Below, one piece after another: positions 8,050 through 16,178 of a stretch of DNA of 42,567 nucleotides. The notes under the pieces were generated by a model. That model had not been told where the DNA came from. It saw nothing but the letters and a program-made list of their open reading frames with translations, and did not search any database. A program made the position numbers and the translations under genes. The DNA is from an uncultured bacterium (lineage in GTDB: Bacteria > Verrucomicrobiota > Kiritimatiellia > RFP12 > UBA1067), in NCBI GenBank assembly GCA_902779075.1, contig CACZAK010000060.1, positions 1 through 42,567 on the forward strand, in the 5' to 3' direction. Each line of letters begins with the position of its first letter. Position 1 is the first letter of the stretch.

Positions 8050-9401
8050 TTTTTCGCCTCCTCTTCAATTTTTTCGCCAATGGGCAATACGAGCGTGAAC
8101 GCGCAGCCGCCGCCGGGACGCGCCGCAACTGACAAATCTCCGCCCATGTCGCGTGCCAGGTCGCGTGCAAACGCCAAACCCACTCCCCATCCACCTACCG
8201 ACTTCGTGAGGTCGTTCGGCGCACGCCAGTCACGGTCGAACACGTGTCGCAACTGGGCGGACGGCAGGCCAGGCCCGCGATCGGCCACGCATACCTCCGC
8301 CGTGCGTCCGTCCATCGAGCGCGCAACGCGCACAGAGACGGAGCCCGTGTGTGCCGCGTACTTGGCTGCGTTGGTCAGGAGGTTTTCGACGATCTCCGTC
8401 ACGGAGTCGCGGTCGCCGACCATGCGCACGGACGCGACGTCCGAAAGATCCAGCCCGTGTTCCTCGAATCTGTCAGAAAGCGGACGCGCCGTTTCGCGCA
8501 CTGCCTCGCCAAGGTCGAACGCCTGCCGCTCGTACGTGCGCATGCCGCGCTCACGCCGGTCGAAGTCGCGTAGGCGCTCGATTCGCCGACGGAGTTCCCG
8601 CCCCTGCTCAAGGATCACCCCAGCAGCCTTTATGCGGCGTTCTTCCGTGGCATAAGAGCCGTCCACAAGCCGTTCCGCCCGCATTAAAATGCTCGCAAGC
8701 GGCGTCTTCACCTCGTGCGCGGCATTTGAGACGAACGTGTTCCGCCGCTCCATCTCCGCGCGCGCGCGCAGCACTGTCACGGCAAGCGACACGCCCCCGG
8801 CGATGAGGATCAGCCCCATGCCGACAAGCAGGGTAACAGCCACAACGTATACTATTGGTATTCCGTCGTCGACGGGTGGGGCTATCACAAGGCAGCACAC
8901 GCAGTTGGTGGACTTGTTGCGCGACCATAAGACCATCAAGTCTGAACCAGACCCGAAATCCCTCAGGTACCGCCAGTGCATGCTCTGCTTTTTTTCCTGT
9001 ACCGAATTCATGTAGTCCGTCCACTTCGTGGACGCCAACCACTGGCAATCTCCCACTAGGTTAGTCGACCACGACACATCGCCCTTATTCCAGATGAATG
9101 CCGCAGATGCGTAGGGGAAACGCTCCGACCGCTCATCGTGCCGCGCCACCAAGTCGGCAAGAATCCCCTCCAGACGCCGCTGCGTATCCTCGCCCTCATC
9201 TTTTTTACGACGACACGGCAACAGTGCCTTTGTGTAGTAGGACCTCGCTTTCGCGGCGTAACTGGCTTTCTCTTCACGGGCTTGGATGCGGTATTCGTGT
9301 ACTATCCAGCCAAGCCCCGCGCTGACAAGCAGCAGCGCCGGCAGCACCACGGCCAGCAACTTCAACACGTCGCGGCCATTACATTGCCGAAGCCACTTCA
9401 T
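8046..9401 (-). CDS. Membrane sensor histidine kinase
   Basis: A 451-aa HisKA/HATPase kinase. One transmembrane helix lies at residues 13-33 and a second near 180-210 (VVAVTLLVGMGLILIAGG), giving a periplasmic sensor region of about 150 residues with several Cys and Trp but no recognised domain. The H-box is FVSNAAHEVKTPLASI, and the ATPase domain shows the N-box (ENLLTNAAKYA), G1 (DRGPGL), an F-box-like FDRDW and G2 (GGWGVGLAFA). It should autophosphorylate on the H-box His and pass phosphate to the regulator encoded immediately downstream. Its start overlaps the MBL-hydrolase stop by 4 bases (ATGA), which places it in the same transcript. Confidence 0.93.
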   Translation of the reverse strand: MKWLRQCNGRDVLKLLAVVLPALLLVSAGLGWIVHEYRIQAREEKASYAAKARSYYTKALLPCRRKKDEGEDTQRRLEGILADLVARHDERSERFPYASAAFIWNKGDVSWSTNLVGDCQWLASTKWTDYMNSVQEKKQSMHWRYLRDFGSGSDLMVLWSRNKSTNCVCCLVIAPPVDDGIPIVYVVAVTLLVGMGLILIAGGVSLAVTVLRARAEMERRNTFVSNAAHEVKTPLASILMRAERLVDGSYATEERRIKAAGVILEQGRELRRRIERLRDFDRRERGMRTYERQAFDLGEAVRETARPLSDRFEEHGLDLSDVASVRMVGDRDSVTEIVENLLTNAAKYAAHTGSVSVRVARSMDGRTAEVCVADRGPGLPSAQLRHVFDRDWRAPNDLTKSVGGWGVGLAFARDLARDMGGDLSVAARPGGGCAFTLVLPIGEKIEEEAKK

Positions 9402-10021
9402 TGCATGAACGGGTTAGTTGCCACCTCGTGCGCAATCGTAGTCGGCATGCCATGTCCCGGGATGACCGTAAGCTCCGGATCAAGCGCGACCAGACGGCGC
9501 AGTGACTCGTCAAGCTGGTGTTTATCCCCGCCGGGGAAGTCGGTGCGACCGCACGATCCCGCAAAGAGAGTGTCTCCCGTGAGGAGAAGCTTCTGCGCGG
9601 CGAAGAGGAAGCACACGCCGCCGGGAGTGTGGCCGGGCGTGGCAAGCACCTGCGCCGTGAGGCCACCCGCCGTGAGCGTTGCGCCTTCAACGAGGTCGGC
9701 GACAAGCGTGTCGGGCTTCTTCACTACCTCATAGTCAGGTGGCCAGGCGTTCATCGGATGGCCGATCATCGGCACGTCACCCGGCCCGATATGCACGGGG
9801 AGGTCCGGATAATGCGCAATAAGGCCGTTCACAGCCCCGATATGGTCGAAATGGCCGTGCGTGAAGAGTATGAGAGCGGGCGTGAGGCCCTTCGCCTTAA
9901 GGAACGCGCAGATTGCCTCCGGCTCAGCGCCGGGGTCGACGATCCACGTAGCAGCGGGATCCTCCCAGAGAATTACGCAGTTCGCGTCAATGGAACCGAG
10001 GGGCATGATTTTTCGTTGCAT
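9398..10021 (-). CDS. Metallo-beta-lactamase-fold hydrolase (glyoxalase II-like)
   Basis: A 207-aa single-domain MBL protein. Metal ligands are visible: THGHFDHIG (HxHxDH), the His of ATPGHTPGG, the Asp of LLTGDTLF and the final His of VIPGHGMPT. Length and motif order match small glyoxalase II-like hydrolases that cleave thioesters such as lactoylglutathione analogues, and the protein appears cytoplasmic because no signal is seen. It lies 2 nt after the HAD phosphatase gene and overlaps the kinase gene by 4 nt. The exact substrate is not determinable. Confidence 0.9.
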   Translation of the reverse strand: MQRKIMPLGSIDANCVILWEDPAATWIVDPGAEPEAICAFLKAKGLTPALILFTHGHFDHIGAVNGLIAHYPDLPVHIGPGDVPMIGHPMNAWPPDYEVVKKPDTLVADLVEGATLTAGGLTAQVLATPGHTPGGVCFLFAAQKLLLTGDTLFAGSCGRTDFPGGDKHQLDESLRRLVALDPELTVIPGHGMPTTIAHEVATNPFMQ

Positions 10022-10023
10022 AG

Positions 10024-10671
10024 TCAGTCCTCCGCCTTGCAGTATCGCAGCAGTTCGTCAAATCGGTTGATCTTCATCGTGCAGCGGCTCTCGCGTAGGT
10101 GCCCGAACCCGAATGTGCAGAACGCCGTCTTCACGCCCGCGTTGCGCCCGCACTCCATGTCCGTCCAGTTGTCGCCCACCATCCAGTCGTGCGACGAGAT
10201 GCGGTGCCCGCGCAGACGCGAGGCCGCCTCGCGGAGCGGCAGCGCGGAGGGCTTCATCTCCGAGCAGTCGCCGCCGCCCACCACGCCCGCGCCGAAGTAG
10301 CGTCCGATGCCGAAGTGGTCGAGAATCTGTCGCGTGAAGTTGCCTGGCTTGTTCGTGACCACGCCCATCAGCCAGCCCCGGTCGTGCAGTTCCGCGAGCG
10401 TCGTGCGCACGCCGGGGTAGAGCGTAGTCGCGTCGAAGAGATGCGCGGAGTAGTTGCGCATGTGCATCGGCCAGAGTTCGTCGAAACGCCCTGCCGCCTC
10501 CGGGATTGCATGTTCCAGCAGATAGCGCGCGCCGTTGCCCACGCACGCCACGACCTCCTCCATGGGCAACTCGGCATAGCCAAGTTCGCGCCGCGTTGCA
10601 TTCACGGCCGCCGCCAAATCCGCGCGAGAATCAACCAGCGTGCCATCTACGTCAAAGAAAATCGCGTTCAT
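10024..10671 (-). CDS. HAD hydrolase, phosphoglycolate-phosphatase-like
   Basis: A 215-aa HAD-superfamily protein with motif I FFDVDGTLVDS, motif II VVTNKP, a motif III Lys in EMKPSALP and motif IV MVGDNWTDMECG. The cap insertion after motif I is alpha-helical, as in the Gph/PGP group. Family members hydrolyse small phosphomonoesters; 2-phosphoglycolate is a common but unproven substrate. AAGGGG precedes the ATG. It is the first protein gene after the tRNA-Ser-like gene, with no terminator visible between them, and starts the run HAD-MBL-kinase-regulator. Confidence 0.88.
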   Translation of the reverse strand: MNAIFFDVDGTLVDSRADLAAAVNATRRELGYAELPMEEVVACVGNGARYLLEHAIPEAAGRFDELWPMHMRNYSAHLFDATTLYPGVRTTLAELHDRGWLMGVVTNKPGNFTRQILDHFGIGRYFGAGVVGGGDCSEMKPSALPLREAASRLRGHRISSHDWMVGDNWTDMECGRNAGVKTAFCTFGFGHLRESRCTMKINRFDELLRYCKAED

Positions 10672-10742
10672 CTATCCCCTTACCCTCTCTTCACCTGTTC
10701 AGCATACCTATTCACTATTCACTCTAACCTATTCACTACCAT

Positions 10743-10830
10743 TGGCGGAGGGAGGGGGATTCGAACCCCCGATACGGAGATTAGTCCGTATGGCGATTTA
10801 GCAAACCGCTGCCTTCAGCCACTCGCCTCC
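10743..10830 (-). tRNA. tRNA-Ser(GCT)-like gene with an incomplete D arm
   Basis: Read on the minus strand, the gene has a 5' acceptor strand GGAGGCG, an anticodon loop TTGCTAA (anticodon GCT, serine), a long variable arm (ATACGGACTAATCTCCGTAT), a perfect T arm (GGGGG-TTCGAAT-CCCCC) and an encoded 3' CCA. The long variable arm fits serine. About six bases expected for the 5' strand of the D stem (a GGCC-type segment before GAGTGG) are absent, so the usual D stem cannot form. The acceptor stem has a C-C mismatch at pair 6, and the anticodon stem has a G-T pair. It is 88 nt where about 94 would be expected. It may be an unusual functional tRNA, a pseudo-tRNA or an assembly error. A good promoter lies just upstream. 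Confidence 0.75.
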
Positions 10831-10848
10831 AATGGGAAAACGGCGATT

Positions 10849-10877
10849 ATGATACGAAATTTTGACGGCAAATGCAA
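10849..10877 (-). promoter_or_regulatory. Sigma-70-type promoter of the tRNA-Ser-like gene
   Basis: On the minus strand TTGCAT (10872-10877) and TATCAT (10849-10854) are separated by 17 nt. The predicted start is about 10842, some 12 nt before the tRNA 5' end. With no terminator seen after the tRNA, the promoter may also serve the HAD-MBL-kinase-regulator run. Confidence 0.55.
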
Positions 10878-10923
10878 GCCAGAAATGGCCTAACTCAAAA
10901 AAAAATGTCAACCGCCGAATTTG

Positions 10924-11802
10924 TCAGACATCCGGCTCCACATGCACCACTGCGTCGTTCACGTCCAGACCCGCAGCGCAAACGGCCTCCTTCACGGCAT
11001 GGCCGATGGCATGTCCCTCCGCCACAGAAAGCGACGGATCCACCTGTACGTGGAGGTCAACCTGGAACAATCCGCCGTAGCGGCGCGCACGCGCCTTGTG
11101 TACGCCGCGCACGCCCGGCACCTTCTCGGCCACCGACACCACCGCTGCGGCCTTGGCGTCGATGTCGGCATCCACAAGCTCCTGCAGGGCCGGCTTCGCC
11201 AGCTGCCACGAAACGCGCAGGATGAACGCCGCCACGAGAAGCGCCCCGGCGGAGTCGACCCACGCGAGCGACGGCACCAGCCATGCCACCCCCACCGCCA
11301 GGGCAACCGGCATGGAGCTAAATGCATCGGATCGGTGGTGCCAGGCGTTTGCCTCCAGCGCCGTGGACCTCACCCTGCGCGCAACGCGGCGCGTCCACAA
11401 AAAGAGGGATTCCTTGAGCACCACGGACGCCACCGCCACGGCACACGCCGCGAGACCAGGGCGCGCCGCAGCGCTCCCCGACACGAGACGCCCCACCGCC
11501 GCCGCTCCCAGCTCGTACGCGACGAGCGCCAGCGCGAGCGAGATGAAGAGCGTCACAAGCGCCTCTATCTTGCCATGTCCGTACGGATGCGCGTCGTCGG
11601 CGGGGGCGACCCAGAACTTGACCCCCAGCGCCACCGCAGCGTCCGTAACGAGGTCGGAAAGCGAATGCACCGCATCGGCCACAAGAGCATGTGACGAGCA
11701 AATCCACCCCGCAACGGCCTTCGCCGCGGCAAGGCACACGTTGACAGCCATGCCTGCTACCGTGACTCGCCTTACCTGGCGTATCTTTTCGGAATCTTCC
11801 AT
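10924..11802 (-). CDS. Cation diffusion facilitator (CDF) family transporter
   Basis: A 292-aa CDF protein. Metal-site motifs are visible in the membrane part: HSLSD (TM2) and HHRSD (TM5), with HPYGHGK between TM2 and TM3; several hydrophobic helices lie between residues 15 and 205. The C-terminal cytoplasmic domain (about 210-292) carries VDLHVQVDP and VVHVEPD, typical of the ferredoxin-like CDF dimer domain. The family exports Zn2+, Fe2+, Mn2+, Co2+ or similar divalent ions by proton exchange; the TM2/TM5 residues resemble Zn/Fe types, but specificity is not certain. It begins 22 nt after the response-regulator gene and is the last gene of the seven-gene run, suggesting that this system responds to, or needs, a metal ion. 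Confidence 0.92.
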   Translation of the reverse strand: MEDSEKIRQVRRVTVAGMAVNVCLAAAKAVAGWICSSHALVADAVHSLSDLVTDAAVALGVKFWVAPADDAHPYGHGKIEALVTLFISLALALVAYELGAAAVGRLVSGSAAARPGLAACAVAVASVVLKESLFLWTRRVARRVRSTALEANAWHHRSDAFSSMPVALAVGVAWLVPSLAWVDSAGALLVAAFILRVSWQLAKPALQELVDADIDAKAAAVVSVAEKVPGVRGVHKARARRYGGLFQVDLHVQVDPSLSVAEGHAIGHAVKEAVCAAGLDVNDAVVHVEPDV

Positions 11803-11824
11803 GGCAGCGACAGCACCTCACGCA

Positions 11825-12553
11825 TCAGCGGCGTGATGATGTCGCTCGGCTGGCTGATTTACGGGATCCAGGCGGGTTGAAGCGGTAACCGATGCCGCGC
11901 TGCGTCTCGATGTATGCGCCGTCGTCCCCGAGCTTGTGCCGCAGCGTGGACATCCGCGAGTCGAGCGTGCGCGTGGTGCCGTAGTAGGAAACGCCCCACA
12001 GCTCGTTGAGGAAGCGCTCGCGCACGATTACCTCGCCCGGATGTGCGGCAAGAAGGCGCAGAATGCCCAGTTCAAGCGACGTGAGGGGCGTCTGCGTGCC
12101 GTCCGCCGCCACGAGCATGAACTTGGCAGCATCCACCTTCCACGAGACGAACTTGAAAACGTCCTCCACGCGCCCAGCCGTGTCCCCTAGGCGCGCCCGG
12201 CGCAGGATCGCGCCGATGCGCACTTTTAACTCGCTCATGCTGAACGGCTTCGTCATGTAGTCGTCCGCGCCGAGGCCGAAGGCGAGGATCTTGTCCGACT
12301 CCGCCTCCTTTGCGGTCAGGACGAGGATCGGCAGCGACTCGTCCGTCTTGCGCAGCTCCTCGCACACGTCTAATCCGCTCTTGCGCGGCATCATGAGGTC
12401 CAGCACGAGCAAATCGGGACGCCGCTCCGCGTACGCGGAAAGCGTCGCCACGCCGTCCGCCGCCGTCCGCGTGGTGTGCCCCGCCTCCTTCAGCGCCGCC
12501 GCCACGTACAGGCGGATGCGCGCATCGTCCTCTGCAATCAGGATGTCAGCCAT
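11825..12553 (-). CDS. OmpR/PhoB-family response regulator
   Basis: A 242-aa receiver plus winged-helix regulator. The receiver has E8-D9-D10, the phospho-acceptor D52 in LLVLDLMMP, the switch Thr in LVLTAKEAE and the classic GADDYMTKPF. The effector domain includes LTSLELGILRLLAAHPGEV and RTLDSRMSTLRHKLG, ending in GIGYRFNPP. It overlaps the kinase gene by 8 bases, which marks it as the cognate partner. It is similar in layout to the regulator at 7327-8049 (both share an AYAE-RPDLL stretch), so the two systems may be paralogues. The downstream neighbour is a CDF transporter and the upstream neighbours are secreted PVC-type proteins; autoregulation of this operon is plausible but not shown. 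Confidence 0.94.
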   Translation of the reverse strand: MADILIAEDDARIRLYVAAALKEAGHTTRTAADGVATLSAYAERRPDLLVLDLMMPRKSGLDVCEELRKTDESLPILVLTAKEAESDKILAFGLGADDYMTKPFSMSELKVRIGAILRRARLGDTAGRVEDVFKFVSWKVDAAKFMLVAADGTQTPLTSLELGILRLLAAHPGEVIVRERFLNELWGVSYYGTTRTLDSRMSTLRHKLGDDGAYIETQRGIGYRFNPPGSRKSASRATSSRR

Positions 12554-13838
12554 TTTTCTCCTCTACTTTTTTGAGTTTTACCGTGAATATTGTCCCACCA
12601 CCCTCGCGCGGCGACACGGTGAGGTCGCCGCCCTGGGCGCGTGCCAGCAGGCGCGCAATTGAAAGTCCCAGCCCGCAGCCGCCCGTCGAACGGGCAGTCG
12701 AGTTGTCCGCGCGCCAAAAGCGGTCGAACGCCTTGGCACGCTCCTCCGCAGACATCCCCGGCCCGCGGTCCATCACGTCGATGTAGACCCACTCCCCCTC
12801 CGCGCGCACGCGACGTTCCGGCGGCGAGCCGGGCGCGTATTTTGCGGCGTTGTCCTCAAGGTTTTCAATGATGTGCCGGAGCGCGGCGTGGTTAACCTCG
12901 GCGATAACGCCGTCCCCCACGTCCTCGGGTTCGGTGGGCAGGGGCTTGCCGTCCATGAGCCGTCCGTAGTCCAGCACGTCCGAGACGAGGTGCCGCAGGC
13001 GGTCCGTGCCCTCCAGCACGTCGTTCAGGGCCTGCCGCGTCAGCTCGTCGGAGGCGTGCTCCTGCGCGAATTCGGCTGCGAGGCGTATTCCCGTGAGCGG
13101 CGTCTTGAACTCATGCGACACGTTCGCCGTGAAGTCCGTCTCGCGACGGGCCTCGAGCCGCGCCCGCCGCGCGGCCCGCACGAGCAGGATGCCGCCCGCC
13201 AAAAGCGTTCCGAGCAGCAGGACCAGCACGGTCGAGCCGATGAACCAGATCCGGAAACGCGCCTGCGCAGCCAGTTCGCGTCCGTCTCGCCATGCCACGC
13301 CCACGCGCACGTCCGGCAATTCGGGCGCAAGCGACGCATAGACGAAGTATCCTCCTCGTTGCCGCGCGGTTGAGGGGATCAGGAGCTGCCCGTCCGCCGC
13401 GCGCACTTCAATGGTCGTCGCGCGTTCCTGGTCCTCCTCCGACTTGGATTCGGCGTCGAAATCCCCCAGCCAGCCAGGCACGCGCGCAAGAACGGCTATC
13501 GGCTCAAGCTGCACGTGTGCGCGGCGGCGGCCTCTGGCTGGCCCCTTCGCGCGCTGGACCGGCGTAATCGCGCGCACCAGCGGTTCCGTCTGGACGATCT
13601 CCGCGTAGTTCGTCGTCCCCTCCGGCATCTGCTCCACGCGCGACAGCACCCCATCCACGTACTCGCGTATGTACCGCCGCACGTCCGAGACGGCAAGCGT
13701 GGCCTTCGCCTGAAGCGCGTCGCGTCCGAGCGTGTGCGCGCGCGCGGATTCAACGCTGAGCAGACGCAGTCCGCCGAGCGCAAGCAGGAGCGCCGGGAGG
13801 CCGATGAAGAGAAAGTAGAATTTCAGGTCTCGGTTCAT
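12546..13838 (-). CDS. Membrane sensor histidine kinase with shortened catalytic domain
   Basis: A 430-aa kinase. TM1 lies at residues 8-28 and TM2 near 200-222, enclosing a periplasmic sensor of about 170 residues. The H-box is FTANVSHEFKTPLTGI, followed by an ATPase domain with NLEDNAAKYAP, DRGPGM, FDRFWRAD and GGCGLGLSIA. Between the DHp helices (VLDYGRLMDGK) and the N-box there are only about 30 residues, whereas the neighbouring kinase at 8046-9401 has about 70, so the first helix and strand of the ATPase domain appear to be missing. The reading frame is intact. The gene starts 9 nt after the VWA-like gene and overlaps its regulator by 8 nt, which ties sensing to the secreted proteins encoded upstream. 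Confidence 0.9.
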   Translation of the reverse strand: MNRDLKFYFLFIGLPALLLALGGLRLLSVESARAHTLGRDALQAKATLAVSDVRRYIREYVDGVLSRVEQMPEGTTNYAEIVQTEPLVRAITPVQRAKGPARGRRRAHVQLEPIAVLARVPGWLGDFDAESKSEEDQERATTIEVRAADGQLLIPSTARQRGGYFVYASLAPELPDVRVGVAWRDGRELAAQARFRIWFIGSTVLVLLLGTLLAGGILLVRAARRARLEARRETDFTANVSHEFKTPLTGIRLAAEFAQEHASDELTRQALNDVLEGTDRLRHLVSDVLDYGRLMDGKPLPTEPEDVGDGVIAEVNHAALRHIIENLEDNAAKYAPGSPPERRVRAEGEWVYIDVMDRGPGMSAEERAKAFDRFWRADNSTARSTGGCGLGLSIARLLARAQGGDLTVSPREGGGTIFTVKLKKVEEKNG

Positions 13839-13847
13839 ACGATGCGC

Positions 13848-14411
13848 CTAGCGTTTCCGCCCTTTATCCTTCTTTCCGCTTTGACGACGCGGCTGGGTTG
13901 CGCGGCGTCCGCCCTGTGCGTTGCCTTCCTGCGGCGAGAACAGCGTGATCTTCTCCTTGGCGAGAGACTTCGCCAGCGTGCGGATCTCATCCGGCGTGCC
14001 GGGCCCGATCAACGGACCGGCCCCGTTTCCGGTAAGCAGCATTACGCGCTTCGCCTGCTCCTCTGACGCATATCGCCGCACTTCGTCAGCGCCCTTCGCG
14101 ATGGCCGCGAACAGCGCCCTCTTCCCCCTTGGCTTCAGGCCCTTGAGCTTTGCCAGGATCGGCGCCTTGTTGGTCACGGACGTAGCCGGGACCAGAAGTT
14201 CCACGGCATCGTCGAACGCCACAACCGACACAGTGTCCCTCGCCGTCAGACGCTCCACGGCACGCATCGCATGGCGTATGGAACGATCGAACAGGCGCTT
14301 GCTCTGCGCGGCGGAGCAGTCGATGACGATTGCAAGATGCTGGCCAGAACTCTGCGCGAATGCGCCTCCCGAAAGGAGAACGGCAAAGACGCACGCAAGC
14401 GCGACCTTCAT
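13848..14411 (-). CDS. Small secreted von Willebrand A-like protein with degenerate MIDAS
   Basis: A 187-aa protein with a signal peptide (MKVALACVFAVLLSGGAFA). The core resembles a VWA fold: a first strand LAIVIDCSAAQS, helix MRAVERLTARD, strand TVSVVAFDDAVELL, then KRALFAAIAKGADEV and KRVMLLTGNGAG. A metal-binding MIDAS would read DxSxS with a later T and D; here it reads D-C-S-A-A, and the LTDG-type loop is LTGNG, so metal binding is doubtful. The tail (from about 165) is very basic (Arg/Lys/Gly/Gln). It overlaps the upstream PPC-like gene by 4 bases and lies 9 nt before the kinase gene, so it could be a periplasmic partner of either. That role is inference. Confidence 0.75.
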   Translation of the reverse strand: MKVALACVFAVLLSGGAFAQSSGQHLAIVIDCSAAQSKRLFDRSIRHAMRAVERLTARDTVSVVAFDDAVELLVPATSVTNKAPILAKLKGLKPRGKRALFAAIAKGADEVRRYASEEQAKRVMLLTGNGAGPLIGPGTPDEIRTLAKSLAKEKITLFSPQEGNAQGGRRATQPRRQSGKKDKGRKR

Positions 14412-16168
14412 TTCCTCTTCTCCTTGTTATTGCCGTTCGTCCAGACGTGAACGTTGAACGCATGCGTCGGCAGGAGATGGTCCCAGGCAAAGGCCTGGTT
14501 GTACTCGTCCGCCGGCTGGATGCGCACCATCTGAGTGCAGCCGCCGATCTGCGCGGAGGCCGTGAACTGCAGTTCCTGTACGGGCTGCGTGCCGCGCCAC
14601 TTCGAAACAAGCGCCACCTTGACAGTGTTCGTACCGGCCGGGATGACAGACGGCTGGAAATAGAAGTCCAGCGTCTCGTCCAAGACCACCGGGCCGTCGA
14701 ATCCGCCGCCGCGCAGCACGAAAACCTTCATCGGCGCGGATCTGCTCTTTGCGCGGAAGGCGAAGGACGACTTCCCCGTCCACACCTCGAACGAGGGCGC
14801 GGGACGATGCACGCGCAGCACGTACGACCATTCAGGCCCGCCCTTCCCCGCCTCGTCCTCGATCCGCAGGCGGTACGTGCCCACCTCAAGGCGGCACGTT
14901 CCAACCGGATCGCACTCGCCCTGGATGAGCGAGCCGCGGAAAACGAGGTTCGTGGTGTCCGTGAACACGGCCACGGGCTTCCCGCCCGCAGGGCCGAACA
15001 CGCTCAGACGCGCATCAAGCGGCGAACCGACACGGCGCGCAAGAAGATCGAACACGTACTCGCCCGGCTCTTTCACTTCAAGCACATGCTCGCACTCGAC
15101 GCCTGCGCAGGGGACGACGCCCTTAAAGGTACTGCACGGCACGCCTGGCGGCGTCTGCGGCACAGGATTCGGCCACAGGCTCACGCGGCGCGGGTCCACC
15201 GGATGCGCACCCGCCTCCACGGTAATTGAATAGACAAAGTCGGCGCGTCCCCGGTAGAGCAGGTCGTGGATTTCCAGCGTGTAGTCGCCGTCCCTCTGCG
15301 GCGTGAACACAAGCACGGGGTCTGGATGGTAGAAGTTGTCGTCCGCGAAAGCCTCCTCGCCCCCTTTTGGGTTGAGGATGCGAAGCGCTGGATTGAAGAA
15401 CCCCGGCACGGCGTCGCCGATGTACGGCTGGAGTTCGCGCGCCACGGTCCGCAGCGTAATCGTACGTCCCTTCTGAAGGCGGAGCGTCCATTTGTCGGTC
15501 TGCCCCGGCATGATCTGACCGTCCAGGACGCACGGCAGGTTAGTGACGGCGGGGGCGGGCGGACGCGGACGGTGCGACGGCGCGTAGAGCGGTTCCTCGA
15601 TGTGCGGGGCGGCGGTGACGAAGAACGGACGCGGCGCGGACATGCCATTAGGGGCGAACACGCGTAATTCGCGCGGACCGGGCTTGGCGTCCGGATCGGC
15701 CGCCACGGTCACGAGCATCCGCTGGTTCAGCGACGGAGTAGACTGTAGCGGGTTGCGGCGTACGTATATCGCGCGTTCGACTATAGATATCTTCTGCGGG
15801 TCTAGCTCGCCCAGTACCTGCCACCAGCGGTTAGAGCGCCATTCGTCCACATGCGCCTTAGGATCCGTCGGAAGAGGCGGTGCGGTGCGGTCGCCCTTCG
15901 CGATGCCGTCAAGCCATTTCGCCATGTAGCGGAACTGGCTGGAGGTCACGTTCGGGAAATTGGGCACCTTCTCAATGGACAGTACCCTCACGCCTTTCCC
16001 GGAAACAACGGCGTTGCAACCCGTCTGCGGGAAAGCCTGTCCGCCCACGATGAGACGGTTCGTGGTTCCGGCCTGGATGCCGCACGGGTAGATGTAGCCC
16101 ACGTAGGGGTCGGCACCATGCGCACACGCAGCCGCCGCAGCCAGGAGGATGGGAATGACCTTTTTCAT
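14408..16168 (-). CDS. Secreted PPC-like/beta-sandwich protein of the PSD1-DUF1501 gene set
   Basis: A 586-aa exported protein (signal MKKVIPILLAAAAACAHG). The N-terminal part (about 20-75) resembles an IPT/TIG-like strand set (YIYPCGIQAGTTNRLIVGGQAF). Two bacterial pre-peptidase C-terminal-like (PPC) domains follow: one around GQTDKWTLRLQKG to DGDYTLEIHDLLY, another around PGEYVFDLLARRVG to GTYRLRIEDEAGKG. No catalytic motif is visible. In Planctomycetes and related bacteria such proteins commonly lie beside PSD1/DUF1501 genes, and this is the case here (10 nt after DUF1501, 4-nt overlap with the VWA-like gene). It is probably a periplasmic or surface-bound binding component; its ligand is unknown. 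Confidence 0.8.
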   Translation of the reverse strand: MKKVIPILLAAAAACAHGADPYVGYIYPCGIQAGTTNRLIVGGQAFPQTGCNAVVSGKGVRVLSIEKVPNFPNVTSSQFRYMAKWLDGIAKGDRTAPPLPTDPKAHVDEWRSNRWWQVLGELDPQKISIVERAIYVRRNPLQSTPSLNQRMLVTVAADPDAKPGPRELRVFAPNGMSAPRPFFVTAAPHIEEPLYAPSHRPRPPAPAVTNLPCVLDGQIMPGQTDKWTLRLQKGRTITLRTVARELQPYIGDAVPGFFNPALRILNPKGGEEAFADDNFYHPDPVLVFTPQRDGDYTLEIHDLLYRGRADFVYSITVEAGAHPVDPRRVSLWPNPVPQTPPGVPCSTFKGVVPCAGVECEHVLEVKEPGEYVFDLLARRVGSPLDARLSVFGPAGGKPVAVFTDTTNLVFRGSLIQGECDPVGTCRLEVGTYRLRIEDEAGKGGPEWSYVLRVHRPAPSFEVWTGKSSFAFRAKSRSAPMKVFVLRGGGFDGPVVLDETLDFYFQPSVIPAGTNTVKVALVSKWRGTQPVQELQFTASAQIGGCTQMVRIQPADEYNQAFAWDHLLPTHAFNVHVWTNGNNKEKRK

Positions 16169-16178
16169 GCAGACGTCC

